Source: Clostridium liquoris (GTDB taxonomy: Bacteria > Bacillota > Clostridia > Clostridiales > Clostridiaceae). Taken from it: a stretch of 64,000 nucleotides of DNA. Below are positions 56,093-64,000 of the stretch, piece after piece (the stretch's first letter is position 1; every line of letters begins with the position of its first letter). The notes beneath the pieces were generated by a model that saw only the letters and a list, made by a program, of their open reading frames with translations, made no database searches and was not told the DNA's origin. The DNA is taken from assembly GCF_002995785.1 (NCBI RefSeq), contig NZ_PVXO01000066.1:1-64000 (forward strand), written 5' to 3'. Position numbers and translations under genes: made by a program.

Positions 56093-58591
56093 TCATACTA
56101 TAATATTGCTTTTACAAATTCCTAGTAAAATACCAACTTGAATTAATACATTTAATAGAAGGATTACATTGGAAATTTTGTTTTTAAATATATGTCCTTC
56201 AGAAAAACTAACAGAATAAATTATCAAGCTTAAATTTAATACAAAATATGCAATGCCGCCACTTATATTAATTGGGGCTTTTTTATTAAAATATAAGGAT
56301 ATAAAAGCTATAGAAGCTATAAATATACCTTTATATAAGACCTTACTTAAATTATTCTTTAATAAATATTCATCAATTACATCTGGCTTATAATCAATGT
56401 TTTCATGTTGGTAATCAAACATTATACTAATAGAGGCTAAAATAACAGTTATGCTGTTTGTCCACAATATATTTAAAGGAGACAGCAAAGATTTATATCC
56501 AGCAGTAGTCGTTAATAGTATGTACATAAATTGGCATAAGCAGCAAATAAATGTATATATAATCACCTTTCTTATGCTATTCATGAATTTTCTAGAGAGT
56601 TTTATAATATGTAATATGTTTTCGAATCCTCTTTCCATCAATGTAATATCCGATAATTTTTTTACTATATTACTACTCCCTGTAGCAATACCCACATTGG
56701 CCATTCTTAAATAAGGAAGATCTGTAATTCTTCCACCAGACATAAGCACTGTGTGGTCATGTTCTTTATAGAATTTAACAATTCTAACTTTATCTTTAGC
56801 ATTTATTCTAGAAAATACGCCTACATTTTCAATAATTTTTTCAAGATCTTCTTCAGGCATGTTATCTATTTCTACACCAGATAATATACTTTTATTTCTT
56901 CTTAATATTCCTATATCCTTTCCAAAAGCTTCTGCAGTTATTTTATTATCTTCAGTAATTATTACCGGCTTTATACACATGGCTTGGCAATTTTTTATTA
57001 AGTTATTTATGGATGGCATAAGCGGATTTTTAAATCCCATTAATCCAACAAATACTAAATTGCTTTCTATATTTTCCTTAAGACTTGGCTCATAATTAAA
57101 GTTTCTATAGGCAAAGGCCATTACAGAAAGTCCCTTCTTTGACATGGCTATATCTGCATTTTTAATTATTTTTATATCCTCTTCAGTGATATCTTTTTCA
57201 ATGCCATTCTTCATTATATGAGTGCATTTGCTTAATAAAACATCCACTGCCCCTTTTACATTGGCCCTGTAATTTTCTTCAACTCTATTAATAGTGGTCA
57301 TAATTCTTCTTTCTCTATCAAAGGGTATTTGAAAAATTCTTTCTTCATGTGCTTCCAATGTTTTTTTACTCATGCCAAGATCAAAAACTGAATTTACAAT
57401 ACCTATCTCTGTTAAATCATCTTTCCCATTATATAATTGTCCTTCTATTATCTTAGTATCATTACATAGAAGCCCAATTTTGAACATTCTTTTTATTGTT
57501 TCATTATTTTCACTATCATCTTCTAAATTTATATTATTATAATTTATAATATTGTCATTTACATATACATCCTCTAATTTCATGATCCTTTGTGAAAATA
57601 CTCCCACCTTATCATCACATATTAAAGATATTTGGGATAAATTTTGTATTACAGATAAATTTTTAAAATATACGCCTTTTTTTTTAAAGTATTTTAACAA
57701 TATGTAGGATGTTATAATCAATATTAAAAATATATTTTCAGGCATAAAAGCTATTATGATAGATGCTGAGTTATATAATATATAATCTAAATTTTTCTTT
57801 ATAAGGAAATCGAAAATGGCAATTGCAGTGGTAACTATAACTACCATTTTGCTAAAATTATTCATTAATTTTTGCAATTTATCTTTTAACATATACTTTT
57901 CTGTCTTTTCTTCAAAAAGCATACTTATTATATTGGCTATTTGAGTATCCATTCCTGCGGCCACTACTATTGCAGTAACACTTCCTTCTATTATTACAGA
58001 AGATTTAAATAAAATATTTTTCATTTCACTTAAACTTATTTCTAAATCTTCAATTTTAGTATTATACTTTTCTATAGTATATCCTTGTCCTGTAACTGCA
58101 CCTTCCTTAACTTTTAGTGAATCACTTTCGATAACTCTAAGATCTGCTGGAACTATATCCCCTTTGTTTAATACCACAATATCGCCCAATACTAAATCCT
58201 CAGAAGGTATTTTTACTTCTTTTCTATTCCTAATTACAGTAGTAAAGTGAGAATCTAACTTTTCAAGTTCCATTAAATTTTTTTCTTCTCTATATTCATC
58301 TTTTACCAAAAATAATACATTTAAAAATAAAATTAAAACTAAAGGTACGAAAACCTTTATTTCTCCTAGATACAAAAAAATAATCAATGAAATTAAAAGT
58401 AGTATTACCCATAACTTACCTAATTGTATTAAAAACATAGATATAAAGTTTTTACTTTTAGGAATATTTATAATATTTTTCCCATATAATCTTTGAAGTT
58501 CTTCAATTTTATCATCATTTAATCCACTATAAACATTACTATTTAATTTTTTTACTACATCATTCCAACTAATACTATACCATTCAGTCAT
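56093..58591 (-). CDS. P-type ATPase homologue with degenerate catalytic motifs
   Basis: An 832-residue protein with the full P2-type (Ca2+-ATPase-like) layout: N-terminal cation-ATPase domain, actuator domain, ten or so helices, P and N domains. Most signatures are altered. TGES is TGQG (167-170); PEGL is PENI (284-287); DKTGT is DKVGV (327-331, Asp327 kept); the MIDPPR-like site is FKNPLMP (520-526); TGD is TED (546-548); TGDGVND is SGGRITD (618-624), losing its first Asp. The TM6 ion site NLVTDG is NSITVI. KGA (446-448) remains. Normal P-type catalysis looks unlikely. The frame is intact, with no stop or shift, so the protein is probably maintained for another role. It stands alone, 65 nt upstream of the 90-residue gene. 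Confidence 0.88.
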   Translation of the reverse strand: MTEWYSISWNDVVKKLNSNVYSGLNDDKIEELQRLYGKNIINIPKSKNFISMFLIQLGKLWVILLLISLIIFLYLGEIKVFVPLVLILFLNVLFLVKDEYREEKNLMELEKLDSHFTTVIRNRKEVKIPSEDLVLGDIVVLNKGDIVPADLRVIESDSLKVKEGAVTGQGYTIEKYNTKIEDLEISLSEMKNILFKSSVIIEGSVTAIVVAAGMDTQIANIISMLFEEKTEKYMLKDKLQKLMNNFSKMVVIVTTAIAIFDFLIKKNLDYILYNSASIIIAFMPENIFLILIITSYILLKYFKKKGVYFKNLSVIQNLSQISLICDDKVGVFSQRIMKLEDVYVNDNIINYNNINLEDDSENNETIKRMFKIGLLCNDTKIIEGQLYNGKDDLTEIGIVNSVFDLGMSKKTLEAHEERIFQIPFDRERRIMTTINRVEENYRANVKGAVDVLLSKCTHIMKNGIEKDITEEDIKIIKNADIAMSKKGLSVMAFAYRNFNYEPSLKENIESNLVFVGLMGFKNPLMPSINNLIKNCQAMCIKPVIITEDNKITAEAFGKDIGILRRNKSILSGVEIDNMPEEDLEKIIENVGVFSRINAKDKVRIVKFYKEHDHTVLMSGGRITDLPYLRMANVGIATGSSNIVKKLSDITLMERGFENILHIIKLSRKFMNSIRKVIIYTFICCLCQFMYILLTTTAGYKSLLSPLNILWTNSITVILASISIMFDYQHENIDYKPDVIDEYLLKNNLSKVLYKGIFIASIAFISLYFNKKAPINISGGIAYFVLNLSLIIYSVSFSEGHIFKNKISNVILLLNVLIQVGILLGICKSNIIV

Positions 58592-58701
58592 GTATATTAC
58601 CTCCGTAAACTGTATGCCCCTCCTTATTTATCATATGAAAGTTTTATGGATAAGTAAATATGTTTTTTAATCTTTTTTTAATTATTATTTAATTATTAAT
58701 A

Positions 58702-58729
58702 AAAAGCAGTGAAATAAATCACTGCTTTT
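58702..58729 (-). terminator. Intrinsic terminator after the DUF503 gene
   Basis: AAAAGCAGTGA and TCACTGCTTTT form a perfect 11-bp stem around AATAAA, touching the stop codon region. On the minus strand a TTATTAAT tail follows. Confidence 0.85.
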
Positions 58730-59010
58730 CATAATATCTCCATAGTTATATCTTCTACTACTGCTTCTGTATTACTCTCAATGTAGTCTAGTACATTTTG
58801 TATTACACTATTTGCATACCTTGAATCATTGCTAACGGAGGCTATTCCCAAAACTATAGATTGGTGTATATCCTGATTTTCTACTTCTGCTATAGATACA
58901 TTGAACTTATTTCTTACTTTAGCTGTTATACTTTTCACTATCATTCTTTTCTCTTTTAAAGAATGTACCCAATTAGCTCTTAAATAAATTGTTCCTATGC
59001 CTATAATCAT
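58729..59010 (-). CDS. DUF503 protein (YlxP-like)
   Basis: A 93-residue protein of the DUF503 family, small ferredoxin-like folds often near infB-rbfA. It opens with IGIGTIYLRANWVHSLKEKR and has KVRNKFNVSIAEVENQDIHQ in the middle, both diagnostic. Function is not established. Start ATG 59010 with GAGAG SD. It lies alone between the ATPase-like gene and a dehydrogenase. Confidence 0.9.
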   Translation of the reverse strand: MIIGIGTIYLRANWVHSLKEKRMIVKSITAKVRNKFNVSIAEVENQDIHQSIVLGIASVSNDSRYANSVIQNVLDYIESNTEAVVEDITMEIL

Positions 59011-59042
59011 ATTTTTCTCTCCTAAAACATTTGATAAATTTC

Positions 59043-59996
59043 CTAGTATTTCTTATTTAAATCCACTAAATTAATTAATTCCTCTCCATTTTTAATCTTT
59101 TCTAAATTCTCCATAAATATATTCACTGCTCTTTCCATATAATGCGGAGAATTTCCTGACTGATGAGGGGTAATTATAACATTGTCCATATGCCAAAGAG
59201 GGCTATCTTTATCTAAGGGTTCCTCTTGAAACACATCTAGAGAGGCTCCTTTTATTATTCCCTGTTGCAGAGATTTAATTAATGATTCCTCATGGACTAT
59301 TTTTCCTCTGCCAATATTAATAAAATAGGCGTCCCTTCTCATGCTTTTAAAAGTTTCTAAAGTAAACAATCCATTTGTTTCCTCTGTTAATGGCAAAGCT
59401 ATAACTACTACATGGGATTTACATAGCACTTCCTTTAGGTTATCCATTGAATACATTTCATCTACATATTCTACAGGTGTAGGAGTATTCTTTATGCCTA
59501 AAACCCTCATATCAAAAGCTTTAGCTTTTCTTGCAATTTCTCTTCCTATTTGTCCCACACCAATTATAGCCATGGTTTTATCCTTAAGCTCTTCTATAGG
59601 CTGCTGTCTCCAACATTTATTTAATTGCTGCTTATATAAAACATCTAATTTTTTTTCTAAAAATAAAAGTGTGGCAAATACATGCTCTGATATAGGTGTA
59701 GCATGTATTCCGCTTGAGTTAGTTACCTTTATATTCTTTTCCTTTAATTCCTTAAAGGGCAGCTTATCAACACCTGCAGCCAGCACATGAACCCATTTTA
59801 ATTTTTTACTCATACTTATTCTTCTTGCTGTAAAATCATTAGTGTCTCCCCAGCCTATTAATATATCAGCATCCTGTAATTCTTTGTCACCTTTTTCAAA
59901 ATTATTCTTATTTAAAGTTACTACTTTATTCTCTCCGTCTTTTTCAATATCTTTAATAGAATTTTTGTCTAATTCATCATAAACCAATATCTTCAT
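59043..59996 (-). CDS. D-2-hydroxyacid dehydrogenase
   Basis: A 317-residue NAD-dependent oxidoreductase of the D-isomer 2-hydroxyacid family. The Rossmann motif is AIIGVGQIGREIARKAKAFD near 143-162. Catalytic residues are visible in NIGRGKIVHEESL near 228 (Arg), DVFQEEPL near 256 (Glu) and ITPHQSGN near 274 (His). LHVLAAGVDKLP near 72 fits the glyoxylate/phosphoglycerate dehydrogenase-like branch. The substrate cannot be told. SD AGGAGG precedes ATG 59996; 40 nt after glgA in the same direction. Confidence 0.9.
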   Translation of the reverse strand: MKILVYDELDKNSIKDIEKDGENKVVTLNKNNFEKGDKELQDADILIGWGDTNDFTARRISMSKKLKWVHVLAAGVDKLPFKELKEKNIKVTNSSGIHATPISEHVFATLLFLEKKLDVLYKQQLNKCWRQQPIEELKDKTMAIIGVGQIGREIARKAKAFDMRVLGIKNTPTPVEYVDEMYSMDNLKEVLCKSHVVVIALPLTEETNGLFTLETFKSMRRDAYFINIGRGKIVHEESLIKSLQQGIIKGASLDVFQEEPLDKDSPLWHMDNVIITPHQSGNSPHYMERAVNIFMENLEKIKNGEELINLVDLNKKY

Positions 59997-60036
59997 TTTA
60001 GTCTCCTCCTATGTTTCAAGTCTATATGAAGCACTA

Positions 60037-61479
60037 TTAATTTCCCCATAGTAACTTATCATATAATTCTATATATTTATTAGCGGATTTATTCCAACTA
60101 TTATCTTCTCTCATAGATTTGTTTACCAAACCATTCCATATATCTTTATTATTATAAAAATCAATGCTTCTTTTTATAGTATATAACATGTCATAAGCAT
60201 TATAATTTGTAAAAGAAAATCCATTTCCCTCTCCTGTACACTCATTGTATGAATGTACAGTATCTTTAAGTCCTCCAGTTTCTCTGACTATAGGTATACT
60301 GCCATATCTCATAGCAATAAGCTGCCCTATACCACAGGGCTCAAATTGAGAAGGCATTAAAAACATATCAGATGAAGCATATATCTTTTGAGCTAATTCA
60401 TTGCTGAAAAAAATATTAGAGGATACTTTATTAGGATATCTGTTAGCATAATATTTAAACATATCTTCAAATTTAGATTCTCCTGTTCCTAAAATGACTA
60501 ACTGCATATTTAAGTTCATTAATTCATCCATAACAGAGCATATCAAATCAAAGCCCTTTTGCTGAACCAATCTTGATATTATTCCTATCATAGGTATATC
60601 TTCTTTAACAGGCAATCCCAATTTCTTTTGTAATTCCATTTTATTCTTACACTTGTATTCAATATTATTCTCATCAAAATTAAAGTCTATTTCTTTATCA
60701 TATTTAGGATTATACAAATCATAGTCTATACCATTTGTAATGCCATATAGTTTATAACCTACTTCATTTAATAATCCATGAAGTCCTTCACCATAATCCG
60801 GTGTTTTTATTTCTTTTGCATAGGTGTCACTTACTGTGGTTACTATGTCTGAAAATACTATTCCACCTTTCATGAAGGAAATCCCATCATAATATTTTAA
60901 CTTATCTTCTGAAAAATAATTTTCTCCTAGGGATAGCAGCTCCCCCAATGTTTCTTTAGCAAATGCGCCTTGATACTTTAAATTGTGTATGGTGAATATA
61001 GTTTTAATTTTTTTATAGGTTTCATCAGAACTATAATGTTCTCTAAGTAGTACTGGAATTATACCGGTATGCCAGTCGTTACAATGAATTATATTTGGTT
61101 TGAAATCCTCTATATATTTAATAGATTCCAATACCCCCCTAGAAAAATATGCAAATCTTTCTCCATCATCATAATACCCATAAGATCCTTCATTCCTCTT
61201 GAAATAATATTCATTATCCATAAAATAGAAAGGAATTCCATCTTCTTCTAAATATAATAAACCTGCATATTGATTTCTCCAACCTACTGGTACAGAAAAG
61301 CTACAGATTTTTTCCATTCTTTCTTTATATCTAACGTTTATATCTCCATAATTGGGCATTATAACCCTTACATCTATTCCAAGTTGTCTCAAAGCTTTAG
61401 GAAGAGCATAGGCTACATCCGCGAGTCCTCCTGTTTTCATAAAAGGATATACTTCTGATGCTGCAAAAAGTACTTTCAT
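60037..61479 (-). CDS. glgA: Glycogen synthase
   Basis: GlgA transfers glucose from ADP-glucose to growing alpha-1,4-glucan. The 480-residue GT5 enzyme has the N-terminal KTGGLADV (about 15-22) ADP-glucose loop, HCNDWHTGIIPVLL near 130, GISRLVQQKGFDLI near 300 and the C-terminal FEPCGIGQLIAMRYGSIPIVRETGGLKDTV block near 375. ATG 61479 has AGGAG 9 nt upstream; the longer start at 61488 abuts the SD. Third gene of glgC-glgD-glgA. Confidence 0.97.
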   Translation of the reverse strand: MKVLFAASEVYPFMKTGGLADVAYALPKALRQLGIDVRVIMPNYGDINVRYKERMEKICSFSVPVGWRNQYAGLLYLEEDGIPFYFMDNEYYFKRNEGSYGYYDDGERFAYFSRGVLESIKYIEDFKPNIIHCNDWHTGIIPVLLREHYSSDETYKKIKTIFTIHNLKYQGAFAKETLGELLSLGENYFSEDKLKYYDGISFMKGGIVFSDIVTTVSDTYAKEIKTPDYGEGLHGLLNEVGYKLYGITNGIDYDLYNPKYDKEIDFNFDENNIEYKCKNKMELQKKLGLPVKEDIPMIGIISRLVQQKGFDLICSVMDELMNLNMQLVILGTGESKFEDMFKYYANRYPNKVSSNIFFSNELAQKIYASSDMFLMPSQFEPCGIGQLIAMRYGSIPIVRETGGLKDTVHSYNECTGEGNGFSFTNYNAYDMLYTIKRSIDFYNNKDIWNGLVNKSMREDNSWNKSANKYIELYDKLLWGN

Positions 61480-61491
61480 TACTAACAACTC

Positions 61492-62610
61492 CTAACTTAA
61501 TGTTCTCTTCTCTATGACTAATGGAAACTCACTATCTCCTTTTAATTCTTTTCCTTTTTCAATAATATTATTTTTATCAATAATTACATTTTTTAATGTT
61601 ACATTTTCTTGTATTTCTGCCCCTTGCATTATAATACAATTTTCTATTTCAGCACCTTTTCCAATAATTACTCTTCTTCCTATTATGCTGTTTTTTACTG
61701 AGGCATCTATTATACATCCGTTAGCTATCAGTGAATTATAAACCCTTGCATTATCGCTGTATTTTGTTGGTGCTTCATCCTTTACCTTAGTATAAATTAA
61801 ACCATTCCTATAAAACAATTCGTTTCTTATTTCCTCAGACAACATGTCCATATTAGCTTTAAAATAAGAGTTTATAGAATTTACGCATTGCAAATATCCT
61901 TTAAATTCATAGGTGTTAATATTTATTTTTTTAAGATTATTCTTTATATAATCTTTAATATTTTTTGCACATCCAGTTTGTAAACAGGTGTGTATTATAT
62001 TTATTATAAATTCCCTTTCCATAATATACATTCCTGTAAAAATGTTTAATTCATTATCCTTTCCTATGTTTTTACCAATGCTTATTATATTTTTATCCTT
62101 ATCAAGATTAATTGCATCACAACCGATAAAACTATTTTCACCATGCTGAATAGTTTTGTATATTAAAGTAACATCTTTTCCCGATTCCTCATGACATTTT
62201 GCAGCCTCTCTAAAATCTATATTACAAATCATATTTGAAGAGGCTAGTATAACATACTTTTCCTTACTTCTTGTAAAATACTCCATATTGTTTCTTAAGG
62301 ACCCTACATCTCCATCATAGGAAGCTATATGACCAAAATTAAATAAAAATAATCCACTTATCTTCCTATCTAAATCCCAAGGCTTTCCTGACCCTAGATG
62401 GTCTAAAAGAGATCTGGAATTTGTTTTTGTAAAAATCCCCACATTTTCTATACCAGCATTAACTAAATTTGAAAGTATAAAATCTATAATTCTATATCTG
62501 CCCCCTATAGGTATAGAAGCTAGAGGTCTACACATAGTAAGAGGTCTTATATTATCTTCATTTTCATCTAAATTTAAAATCCCCATATAATTATTTAACA
62601 CAAAATTCAC
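61492..62610 (-). CDS. glgD: Glucose-1-phosphate adenylyltransferase regulatory subunit GlgD
   Basis: A 372-residue paralogue of GlgC found in Firmicutes. The nucleotide-binding loop GGxGTRLxxLT of GlgC is lost (here LNLDENEDNIRPLTMCRPLA), while the following PIGGRYRIIDFILSN remains; the C-terminal left-handed beta-helix repeats are intact. Known GlgD proteins are catalytically poor partners that activate GlgC. Five nt from glgC and 12 from glgA, so co-translated. Confidence 0.95.
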   Translation of the reverse strand: MNFVLNNYMGILNLDENEDNIRPLTMCRPLASIPIGGRYRIIDFILSNLVNAGIENVGIFTKTNSRSLLDHLGSGKPWDLDRKISGLFLFNFGHIASYDGDVGSLRNNMEYFTRSKEKYVILASSNMICNIDFREAAKCHEESGKDVTLIYKTIQHGENSFIGCDAINLDKDKNIISIGKNIGKDNELNIFTGMYIMEREFIINIIHTCLQTGCAKNIKDYIKNNLKKININTYEFKGYLQCVNSINSYFKANMDMLSEEIRNELFYRNGLIYTKVKDEAPTKYSDNARVYNSLIANGCIIDASVKNSIIGRRVIIGKGAEIENCIIMQGAEIQENVTLKNVIIDKNNIIEKGKELKGDSEFPLVIEKRTLS

Positions 62611-62615
62611 CCTCT

Positions 62616-63743
62616 CTATAAAATTTTTTCCCCTTCACTAATTACAGTTATAGTATTACCATCACCTATGATTGTATTTTTGTCCACAGTCACTTCCTCA
62701 CCAACTATGGCCCTTTGAATAGAAGTATTCTCATTTATTATAGAATTTGACATAACCACAGAATCACTAACCTTAGCATTCTTACCTATAAAAACTCCTG
62801 GAAAAATAACGGAATTTATAACTTCCCCATGTATTGTGCATCCTTCTGTTATTAAAGAATTTTTGATTATAGCTCCATTGCCAATATACTGGGGAGGTCT
62901 TATAGGGTTTACAGAATATATTTTCCAACTGCTGTCATATATATTTAAATCTTTATGGTCATTGATAAGATCCATATTAGCCTGCCAATAACTTTCTATG
63001 GTGCCTACATCCTTCCAGTATCCTTTAAAAGCATAGGCATAAATTTTTTTGTCCATATTAATCATATTAGGAATTATATTTTTACCAAAATCATTACTAG
63101 ATTCTTTATCATTTTCATCTGCTTCTAAAAATGATTTTAATATTTTCCAGTTAAATATATATATACCCATAGAGGCTAAATTATTTTTAGGTTTTTCAGG
63201 CTTTTCTTCAAACTCATAAATCTCACCATTTTCCTTTGTATTCATTATGCCAAATCTATTTGCCTCCTCTAAAGGAACTTCTATAACAGCAATAGTAGCA
63301 TCCGCTTTTTTCTCCTTATGGTATTTGAGCATCTTTGAATAATCCATTTTATAAATGTGGTCTCCGGATAAAATAAGTACATATTCTGGATTGAATTTAT
63401 CTATAAAATTAATATTTTGATAAATTGCATTAGCTGTACCTTTGTACCAGTCTCCTCCACTTTTTGTCTGATAAGGTGGCAGCAAAGTTACTCCGCCATT
63501 TATTCTATCTAGATCCCAAGGAATACCTATTCCTATATGGGAACTTAAAATAAGAGGTTGGTATTGCGTAGGTATTCCAACGGTATCTATACCTGAATTA
63601 GAACAATTGCTTAATGTGAAATCTATTATTCTATATTTTCCACCAAATGGTACTGCTGGCTTAGCATTTTGTTTTGTAAGGGTTCCAAGTCTTGTCCCTT
63701 GTCCCCCAGCTAAAATCATAGCTATCATTTCCTTTTTATGCAT
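62616..63743 (-). CDS. glgC: Glucose-1-phosphate adenylyltransferase
   Basis: GlgC makes ADP-glucose from glucose-1-phosphate and ATP, the committed step of glycogen synthesis. The 375-residue protein has [20 protein letters not shown] (10-29), the [19 protein letters not shown] block, GTANAIYQN near 104, and [21 protein letters not shown] near 176. Its C-terminal hexapeptide repeats form the beta-helix. ATG 63743 follows GGTGGGG. First gene of glgCDA; no glgB or glgP is in the window. Confidence 0.97.
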   Translation of the reverse strand: MHKKEMIAMILAGGQGTRLGTLTKQNAKPAVPFGGKYRIIDFTLSNCSNSGIDTVGIPTQYQPLILSSHIGIGIPWDLDRINGGVTLLPPYQTKSGGDWYKGTANAIYQNINFIDKFNPEYVLILSGDHIYKMDYSKMLKYHKEKKADATIAVIEVPLEEANRFGIMNTKENGEIYEFEEKPEKPKNNLASMGIYIFNWKILKSFLEADENDKESSNDFGKNIIPNMINMDKKIYAYAFKGYWKDVGTIESYWQANMDLINDHKDLNIYDSSWKIYSVNPIRPPQYIGNGAIIKNSLITEGCTIHGEVINSVIFPGVFIGKNAKVSDSVVMSNSIINENTSIQRAIVGEEVTVDKNTIIGDGNTITVISEGEKIL

Positions 63744-64000
63744 TTAACCCCACCGCCTATCTCATTTTTTTATTATTAAGTAGATCCCGTTATTATACAT
63801 TTTACCAAAATTCTGAAAAACATTCTAGTTTATAAAAGATATAACATTGAATAAACACGTATATTTAAAAAATATATGCACCTTGTTAAAAATTTATGTA
63901 ATTAAAAATGTATAAAAAATTTATAAATTCTTAAGATATATTTAATATAATAATTAAGAAAGAAGTATTAAAATAAGCTTATGGTTAAATAATACCTTCA
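63744..64000. other. Upstream region of the glgCDA operon
   Basis: About 257 bp to the window edge, AT-rich, without a gene I can support. A minus-strand TATAAT (63792-63797) is a candidate -10 for glgC; its -35 (TTTTTC at 17 bp) is poor. No hairpin or riboswitch was seen. Confidence 0.45.

Overview
The window is chromosomal DNA of a low-GC, Gram-positive, anaerobic spore former, almost certainly Clostridium sensu stricto. The evidence is strong AT-richness, purine-rich Shine-Dalgarno (SD) sites with frequent TTG/GTG starts, sporulation genes (gpr, spoIIP, yqfC, yqfD, a CotS-like gene), an electron-bifurcating-type [FeFe] hydrogenase, PPi-type pyruvate phosphate dikinase, a type A RNase P RNA, and the conserved Firmicute order rpsT/gpr/spoIIP/lepA/hemW/hrcA-grpE-dnaK-dnaJ/prmA/rsmE/mtaB/HIT/rpsU/yqeY/yqfC-yqfD/pgpH/ybeY/dgkA/cdd/era/recO. 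I see no rRNA, tRNA, prophage, IS element or CRISPR array. The assignment is inference; no database was consulted.

Layout. 1-4.2 kb: a cut-off cstA divergent from an unpaired LytS-type sensor kinase, then a GalT/HIT-like transferase and lgt. 4.4-12 kb: a redox island with hydC-hydB-hydA on the plus strand (hydA carries a one-base frameshift). Tail-to-tail against it lies a three-gene module: [2Fe-2S] protein, PAS-containing sensory-type [FeFe] hydrogenase and SpoIIE/PP2C phosphatase. 12.2-17.4 kb: a CWB2 surface protein, an ABC-2 exporter pair and a TIGR04076 protein. 17.5-24.1 kb: rnpB, then a minus-strand cluster of zinc-ribbon protein, nif3, trmK, PH-domain membrane protein, rpoD and dnaG. 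24.5-29.1 kb: CotS-like gene, ppdK and a CcpN-like regulator. 29.4-49.7 kb: the long housekeeping, heat-shock and sporulation superoperon listed above. 49.9-58.7 kb: spoIIP, gpr, rpsT (plus strand), holA, a ComEC with a vestigial metallo-beta-lactamase end, and a P-type ATPase whose catalytic signatures are nearly all altered. 58.7-63.7 kb: DUF503, a 2-hydroxyacid dehydrogenase and glycogen genes glgA, glgD, glgC.

How it fits together. The left part handles fermentative redox: HydABC would release H2 from NADH plus ferredoxin, and the promoter of the operon carries a Rex-like operator and a paired palindrome. The facing HydS/PP2C module looks like an H2 or redox sensing output. PpdK with its CcpN-type regulator and the glg operon handle pyruvate/PEP and carbon storage. 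The remainder is information processing, protein folding and spore formation.

Most worth a second look: the degenerate P-type ATPase, the frameshifted hydA beside an intact sensory hydrogenase module, the gpr/spoIIP promoter and hairpin arrangement, the non-AUG (CTG) start of recO, and a dispersed 68-bp intergenic repeat.
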